Source: Eustoma russellianum (taxonomy: Eukaryota > Streptophyta > Magnoliopsida > Gentianales > Gentianaceae). Taken from it: a DNA stretch of 64,000 nt. Below, in pieces: positions 57,945 to 64,000 of this stretch. The stretch spans positions 13,945,503 to 14,009,502 of the forward strand of contig AP025042.1 in assembly GCA_036186865.1 (NCBI GenBank), given 5' to 3'. A model generated the notes under the pieces. The model was not told where the DNA came from. It made no database searches and saw only the letters and a program-made list of their open reading frames with translations. The position numbers were made by a program, and so were the translations under genes. Position 1 is the first letter of the stretch; every line of letters begins with the position of its first letter.

Positions 57945-58165
57945 ACCGGGTATATCGAGCGATGCAATAAACAATGAGTTAGATGCCAAGTTTGCTGATT
58001 GGTTCAGGTGGCATGTAAGTTTACATATTTGTTGGTTACGTGTACGTCATGTGATACGCATTTATTGCCCCGCTGATGTATACTTGTCGTTTTACAGGCG
58101 AGCAAAGGTCATCTGGCTGACGAAGAGTACGGTTACATTCTGACACCAGTAGCCGAGGGTCCATT
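57945..58165 (+). pseudogene. tnp2 gene, later exons left of the solo LTR
   Basis: An acceptor-like TTGCAAG precedes HSPGISSDAINNELDAKFAD and WFRWH, then GTAAGT (58015) starts an intron ending TTTTACAG (58098). The next exon reads ASKGHLADEEYGYILTPVAE and GPF, running into the solo LTR at 58166. After the LTR the DUF4216 text continues at 61214 with LNIVTRYDMCFVNGYRFHT. Confidence 0.7.
58161..58165. other. Target duplication of solo LTR C3, left copy (CCATT)
   Basis: CCATT directly before TGTAGGATCTG recurs at 61214-61218 directly after the LTR. Perfect match. Confidence 0.9.
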
Positions 58166-61100
58166 TGTAGGATCTGCAAGGCACCACTAGAAGGGGGGGG
58201 GGTTGAATAGTGGGTGCGGAAAATGTGGTTTTTAAAATTTCTTTAAAACTAAAAACCCAACTTCTGAAAACAGTTTCTGTTTTCAGGACCAGTTTTAAAA
58301 CGTTTTGAAAACTAGGTTGTAGGCCTTCAAAAATTCTGAAATTTGGAGAGAACTTAGACTCAGATGTTATGAGTATCTCCTAAAAATTTCAAATTTAAAT
58401 TCAACCTTTAACCCCTTGAAAATTTGTTGGTGGTCAGATTGCGCAAATCTGCCAGAACCGATACACTGATTTGAAAAATTAATTCCAATTTGTAAACAAC
58501 TCCAAATGCTTTGAAAATTTAACCACTAACCCCTTATATGTTATATTTAAATGGGTTGAAACAGTTTTGAAAAATTCTTTTGGGAAGTTAGTCAAATACG
58601 ATCAAAGTCTCAACCTTTGCAAGCCTGAAAATCAGACTGCACTAGTCTCAGAACTTTGGACGTTTGAATGACTTATACTTGTCCAAAAGGGTCTAAAATT
58701 GCGCCAAAAGAACCCTAGAACGTGTGACTATGTTTTCTGAAAGTTTCGTAATTTTTGAAATTCGTTTACTATTTTTACGAACGTGATTAAAAACAGTAAA
58801 TAGTGCTGAAACAGAAAATCAGTGCTGAAAGTAAATGACACCAAGAATTTTATACTGGTTCGGTTATCAACAACCTACTCCAGTCTTCAAGGAACACCTT
58901 CCTTGGTTCACACTAATCACACAACTCAAAAACACCTTACCACAGGGTTGATAGAGTTACACCTAACTCCAACCCTTTACAAACCTTGTATTGCGAGTAC
59001 AATTCACACGAACACCACCACCTCGCTAGAATGAAGACTGATCACACCTTGATCAATCTTTTACAAAGATGTATGAATGGTGGTTTATCTCAAGCCTATT
59101 CAAGATTGAAAGAATATGAATACAATAGGCTTTACAAGAAAAGAGAAAGAAAGAGAGAATGTGGAAGAAGAAGAACTAGGCTTTTTGATCACTTTGAATT
59201 TTGCAATGCTTGGCCTTGTTTTGTTTGCTCTCCTCTTCTCTTTTTAATTGCAGCCGTCCCCTCCTAGGATTTTTCCCTCTTGAAAATTGTCTTTTAAGTC
59301 CTTGAGAGAGTGTAAGACATCATTGTGACAATGCCTTGCTTACTTGGCATCATTCTATTGGATCATCATTTAGTCGTCGCTTACTTGGCACCTCTTTATT
59401 GGCTCAATGTTGTCATCAAGATGACATGGAAAAAATCTGAGATTAACACTTTAAACATGTGCCAATATCAATCATAAAATCATACCATAAGTCAAATATT
59501 TCATCATAAATTGCAAGACAAGAAATCTCTCCTTTTCAAACTCAAAAAATCGGCCATTAGTATAATTTCCATGCTGAATTTTCAGCATTTACATCATCCA
59601 TTTTTATTCAAGATAATCCCCAATATACTTTGATTTTTCTCATTAAAATGAATCAACAATACATGGTAAGTCTTGCTATCAATTGAGAAATGAATTTGGA
59701 CACACAATAGCCTTAGAATTCGTCCACCATCACTTCACACATGCTGAAACATTTCAGCATGTGTGATATGTAGAATATCACACTTTATTACCTTACATAA
59801 TATCCAAATCATTTCCATAACATCTTCAATTAATCCTTTAATAAAAGATGACAAAATATGTCACCCTTAATGTCACAAAATCGGCCAAGATATGTGTAGT
59901 ATGCTGAAATTTTCAGCATGTGACATAAGAGAGGTATATGTTGAATACTTACCTTTTGTAGCTTCTCTCTTTGATTCATCAACATTGTATGATTGATCCT
60001 TGACCAATCAATATGCCAACAAGGCTCCACATGTGCTCCATCTCAGCTGTATGTAACGTTGGAATGTGTATGTACATGTGCGGAAATTTATTTTTGCTAA
60101 CTTTGTAAAATAGTGCACATTTAATAATACACACATGTAATATTCCAATCAGCCCTTAATTTAATTTTCTAGAACACTTTAAGATGTATATTATATGTAA
60201 AAAAGTGTCTAGATACGTGTACATGATGTCCAAAAAAAAACGTTCCATGTTATGTGCGTAGAAAACCGAATTTTCGATATTTATCGATTACCCGATTTTT
60301 CTCTAATTTAAATTCCAACTTTTGCACATGATATATATATTATGTTATACATAATATATATAATATATACTTTAAATTTCAGCACCTGGCTGATTTAAAG
60401 TAGTACCATAAACATGTGACAAAATTAAAATTGGAATCTTCACATTTTGGCCTAAATGTGGGGTGATTTGTGTGTGCCAACATGGAAAGTATTTTTGCCT
60501 GATCATACCATGTGTAGCACGAAATTTTCATCAATTTTTGATGTATATGGGCTGCCCATTTATTTATGGCAAGTACGTGACACGTTGGCGAAGTTTCGGT
60601 ATTCGCCCGATACGACAAATTTCGGTTTAGAACCTTTTATCGTGTCGTGTTTAATTTGTCATCACCATATCTTATATCATATGATATAAGACCTGAATAT
60701 ACTCATAAATATGAGTTAAGTATAGTGGTGTGACGTTAACGTACGTAACATATATAACGTGTCGGTAGTACGTTGGAATACATGTGTACATGCCTTTTTC
60801 AAAAAAATCTGAAAATATATATATATTATGTATATGTGGCGTGTTTAATAAGATGGGGAGGAGGAGAGAACTTTCCTTCCTTAGCCTTGTTGCCTTTGTG
60901 CCTTTTCCAAATGAATCTTCCTTTAATGAACTACTTAGTTTATTAAACTAAGTACTTCACTTAATGAACTACTTTAGTTCATTAATGGTGGCACCTGAAA
61001 ATAGTATAAACTCAACAAATGTTCGCCATATGATGTAAGCTTTAATGCTTCATGGCTCGTTAGTACGTCAACATAATATATACGCTAAATAAGGTAAGTA

Positions 61101-61213
61101 ATGGCAAGTTATCATGCACACATGTACACTTATGCACGTTTATATCTTATGCTCGTTTTTGTGCACATTTAAATCATGCATTTGAAAATCACTCAAACCC
61201 CTTTTTCTCTTCA
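58166..61213 (-). repeat. Sirevirus-like solo LTR C3
   Basis: A 3048-bp LTR, plus-strand edges TGTAGGATCTGC and TTTTTCTCTTCA, aligned along its length with the other three copies but more diverged from them (for example GATCTGCAAGG where others have GACCTGTATAG). It carries the 20-bp palindrome near 60671-60690 and the TTAATGAACTA inverted motifs near 60920-60990. It interrupts the CACTA DUF4216 exon, and the reading frame is restored once it and one CCATT are left out. Confidence 0.9.
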
Positions 61214-61927
61214 CCATTGAACATAGTCACGCGCTACGACATGTGTTTTGTGAACGGTTATAGATTCCACACAGTCTCCCATGCCAGCCGAAAATCGTCG
61301 GAGAACAGCGGAGTGTGTGTCAAGCGGTATGACAATAGCCCGGACGAGGATGACTTCTACAGCTACCTTACTGACATCATTGAGCTCGAATATCCCGTAT
61401 TGCCTATAAAGCGGGCGGTGCTATTCAAATACGAATGGTACGATCCAACTCGAGAAGGTTATCGCGCTGGCACAAAGGTTCACGACCAATTTAAGTTGGT
61501 AGACATACACCAAGGGCGACGGTACAGAAAGTACGATCCATTCGTTTTGGCTAGTGAAGCGTCTCAGGTGTACTATCTATCGTATCCGACGACAAGGATG
61601 AATGCAAGCTCAAAAGACTGGCGAGCCGTGTGCAAAGTGAAATCGAGCAAGTTTGATGTCAGTATCCTGCCGGGTTCAGATGGCATGGATGCCGCATTTC
61701 AAGAAGAAAACCAGCGTGTTGTGGATATGACATATGTTGAAGTGCACAATCTTCCTCTAAATGACCCGAACGGCGATTTCATCGAAATTCATCTCAACAT
61801 ACAACTGGCTGACAATATTGAAGATGTAGGCGAAGACGAATACGAGGATGAAGAGGACGACGAACATGTAGATAAAGATGAAAATGAAGATGCGTATGAG
61901 GAGTTTTTCTTCCTATTTCGTTTTTAA
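61214..61927 (+). pseudogene. tnp2 gene, DUF4216 exon right of the solo LTR
   Basis: The plus-strand frame encodes the DUF4216 region found at the carboxy end of CACTA tnp2 proteins. It has MCFVNGYRFHTVSHASRKSS, GVCVKRYDN, DDFYSYLTDIIELEYP, AVLFKYEWYDPTREGYRAGT and DPFVLASEASQVYYLSYPTT, then WRAVCKVKS. It ends in an acidic tail (EDEEDDEHVDKDENEDAYEE) and FRF before the TAA near 61925. This exon is intact apart from the LTR at its left edge. Function of the domain is unknown; it is a constant partner of tnp2. Confidence 0.85.
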
Positions 61928-61949
61928 TGCTTTTAATAGTTATAGATTC

Positions 61950-62255
61950 AATTCTTTGTTTTGGGTTTGGGTTGTGGGTGTTGGTGGTGGGTTGGGGACT
62001 ATGGGGAGGGCTGTGAGGCGGTTGGGGTGGTGAATGGCGGGGCAGTGGTGGTTGGGGGTGGCTGTGGGTAGGGCTGTGGTTCTGGGTGGGGCTGGGTGGT
62101 GCAGGTTGGTGCTGGGTGGTGCTGGGTGGGGCTGGGTGGTGCTGGGCAGGTGCTGGACAGGTGTTGGGCAGGTGCTGGGTGGTGCTGGGTGGTGCTGGGG
62201 TGGGTAAGGCAGTGGGGTGGTGTAGGGCAGTGGGGTGGTGGCGCTGGGTTGGGTT
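61950..62255. repeat. G-rich minisatellite-like region (GGTGCTGGGTG units)
   Basis: The plus strand has many copies of GGTGCTGGG and GGGCTGGGTGG over about 300 bp, with long runs of G-rich strand asymmetry. Open minus frames rich in His/Pro are by-products of the repeat. Many G3 runs could form G-quadruplexes in the non-template strand of the CACTA transcripts. Confidence 0.8.
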
Positions 62256-62931
62256 TCCATGTCTGACGACATATGAAGTAAGCATGTTGGTGATCATGTG
62301 GCTAAGGTATGTTTGGGCAGCCCCTAATGCTCTTAAATTCTCAATTTGTATGCCTATTTTATGTTACAAATGATGTATTAAGTAGCTTTTATTTATTTTT
62401 CAAGTTTGAAGCTCAAATGATGTATATTATTGAAGCCATGTATTTTGTTTAGCTAGCTTATGGTTGAAGCCTATTTGTTGTTAAACTGAATTGTGTTTAC
62501 TTTGGGTAGCCCATAATTCTCTTAAATTTACCATTTTTATGCATAATTCATGTTACAAGTGATGTATCATAAGGATGTAGAGGTGATGTATATTTTGAAG
62601 TGTAATATGTTTAGAGGTGATGTATATTTATGCTTTAAGTTTCAAGTTCAAGTGATGTATACTTTGAAGTGTAATTTGAGGATGAAGTTTGATTATGTAG
62701 TTTGGTTAAGCATGTCATGTTGTTTGGATTTGGATTTGTCTTGGGAGAGGGTATTAAGGCCGGAAAACCTCCGATAAACGAATAGGTCATGCCGAAATTT
62801 TCAAAATTATTAATATCTTGCATTAAATGTATGTAAACACTTGTCATTTTTTGGACATCTTATTTGTTTGGCCAACCAACCCTAAAATTGTTGAATGTGC
62901 CTTTTAATTTTTTCACCCTTGCAGATCTGAT
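62256..62931 (+). other. Spacer between tnp2 and Transposase_24 genes
   Basis: AT-rich; contains several GTGATGTATA phrases (near 62558, 62583, 62620 and 62652) that form a loose short repeat. No gene is recognised. Confidence 0.5.
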
Positions 62932-63832
62932 GTCTAATGAGGGTTTACCTACTCGACCCATCTACCCACCAGCCAGACAGGCCCTCTCAGGACAGTTCGA
63001 TCTGTTCGTTTCTCAGCATGAGCTTCTTGGTTCGGTGTCGACCGCCGCTCTGGCTACGGACGCGGACCTTTTAGGGCCTGCCAATAGGTCCGCACCCCCT
63101 AGATCTCCGACGCCACCCACACCCACCGGTTCAGTCCATCATCCGACGTCTGATGCGGCATCGGACGAGGGTGTCATACTAGGGCGTCGTGCCCTCCCTT
63201 GGTCACAGGCTACCCATACGTAAGTAATGATTTATTTTTTTAACACGTTTTCAAATCTATTTCATGAGTTATTTTTTCCTAACAACTTCACCTCTTTCAG
63301 GTTTGCATCGGACTCGGGCTAGATTTCCGGTTGCATCTCTCGGTCCTTCCACCTGAGGCAGGACCCTGCTGTATATGCCTGGTCCCGTGTCACCCCGCAG
63401 ACACGTAGGTTCTACTGAGATGAGTTTAAGGTATTCAAATTTGATGAATTTCACTTTTTGATGCGTAATCGATCATTACTTTTCTAACGACATTTTTATT
63501 TTTCCTTCGTATAATAATTGCAGAAGGCGTACAGCTGGCCAGCCGACATCACCCACGACGTGGAGCAGGCCTGGCGCCAGAGGGTCGCCAAACGCTATAG
63601 GGACTTCGTCAACTCGCTCAAGACCAAGTGGGAGCGTGACCCCATTTCTACAAGGCCTCCCTACATATCCGAGGCTACCTGGGCGGGGTGGATAGAAGGG
63701 TGGCTGGACCCTGCTAACCAAGTCCACAGCGCCCGAAACGCGGCGAACCGGCGCAGCGGCAATCTACAGGCCCCAGCACCTGCCACACACTCAGGTGGTT
63801 CGGTTGTCCACGCCACTACGATGCGTGCTATG
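62932..63832 (+). pseudogene. CACTA second gene (Transposase_24 / plant transposase Ptta/En/Spm family), decayed
   Basis: Three exons with GT-AG borders: 62932-63219 (MSNEGLPTRPIYPPARQAL, then Pro/Ser-rich), 63301-63430 (SFHLRQDPAVYAWSRV, TPQTRRFY), 63524-63832 (AYSWPADITHDVEQAWRQRV, RYRDFVNSLKTKWERD, WAGWIEGWLDP, SARNAANRRSGNLQ, THSGGSVVHATTMRAM). The W-rich region and the S-x-x-A-x-x-R / H-S-G-G-S signature are those of the Transposase_24 family, the second protein of plant CACTA elements, thought to bind subterminal repeats. Exon 2 has two in-frame stops. A donor GTAAGT at 63833 shows the gene continues beyond the window. The start at 62932 is chosen as the first ATG in frame. Confidence 0.8.
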
Positions 63833-64000
63833 GTAAGTATTTTAATATTGGATTATTTAGATTCATTGATTTCATTGAATTATTTAGATTCATTGACTTA
63901 AGTGAATTATTTAGATTCATTGATTTCTTATGTTCCGCTGTTTTTTTGGTATACGTATATGGTTAATGTAAGTAGTATATGTGTTCATTTGCCTTTTTCT
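63833..64000 (+). other. Intron at the window edge
   Basis: Begins GTAAGTATTT after exon 3 of the Transposase_24 gene. AT-rich, with ATTATTTAGATTCATTGA repeated about three times. No acceptor before the window ends. Confidence 0.6.

Larger units (their letters stand above)
54718..64000 (+). mobile_element. CACTA (En/Spm) transposon, left end in window, right end outside
   Basis: Begins CACCACAAAAAGAATTTCG, a variant of the CACTACAAGAAA terminal repeat, inside the LINE endonuclease. It has subterminal TCGTCGCTA-type repeats, a small antisense ORF (55294-55638), a tnp2 gene (56323-58150 and 61214-61927), and a Transposase_24 gene (62932-63832). A Sirevirus solo LTR interrupts it. A 3-bp duplication would be GTT (54715-54717), but the right end is outside. 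Both transposase genes are decayed, so this copy is not autonomous. Confidence 0.85.

Noticed and set aside
61794..62297. His/Pro-rich minus-strand ORFs
   Set aside because: By-products of the G-rich repeat on the plus strand and of the acidic tail of DUF4216.

Overview
The window looks like plant nuclear heterochromatin, most likely from a eudicot. Almost all of it is transposable elements nested in one another. It holds Ty1/copia and Ty3/gypsy LTR elements, plant L1-type LINEs with an RNase H domain, and a CACTA (En/Spm) DNA transposon. Evidence for a plant includes copia polyproteins, a gag zinc knuckle of the plant Tat type, LINE DUF4283 and zf-RVT domains, tnp2/DUF4216/Transposase_24 proteins, and short GT-AG introns. 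I found no intact host gene, tRNA, rRNA or CRISPR. Every coding region is broken or shortened.

Left part (1-20.7 kb). The 3' end of a copia element (1-1586) is followed by a long gypsy-type LTR on the minus strand (family A copy 1, 2062-11213). That LTR is split by a complete non-autonomous Tat-like element (B, 4969-10454; 936-bp LTRs; 5-bp duplication GTGGG). A related element (D, 12056-18644; 996-bp LTRs) follows. B and D share a primer site, polypurine tract, a shortened gag with a zinc knuckle, internal minisatellites, and a TATA box on the opposite strand before the 3' LTR. In D this antisense promoter precedes a four-exon antisense gene related to the 'putative gypsy type transposon' domain family. 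A 5'-truncated LINE tail (18936-19608) has a perfect 15-bp duplication.

Middle (20.7-36 kb). Two degenerate copia elements point in opposite directions: E (+, 20710-26952) and F (-, 27152-33144). Their LTRs share an unusual array of CGATCGATG motifs. They separate pieces of a coiled-coil coding relic. A plus-strand LINE ORF1 with no ORF2 follows (34190-36030).

Right part (36-64 kb). One minus-strand LINE, from its poly(A) end at 36031 to its endonuclease at 54717, has been split at least three times: by a Sirevirus-like solo LTR (38389-41075), by an internally deleted Sirevirus-like copia element (42187-53707, AGTAT duplication), and by a CACTA transposon starting at 54718 and running off the window. 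The Sirevirus was itself hit by a 4.9-kb family A solo LTR (45875-50817, CTTTG duplication). The CACTA element was hit by a third Sirevirus LTR (58166-61213, CCATT duplication) inside its DUF4216 exon. The CACTA element carries a decayed tnp2 gene, a Transposase_24 gene and a small antisense ORF beside a divergent promoter rich in TCGTCGCTA repeats.

Nesting gives the relative order of insertion: LINE first, then Sirevirus and CACTA, then solo LTRs A2 and C3; and LTR A1 before element B. All element boundaries, duplications and splice sites were read by eye and not computed.
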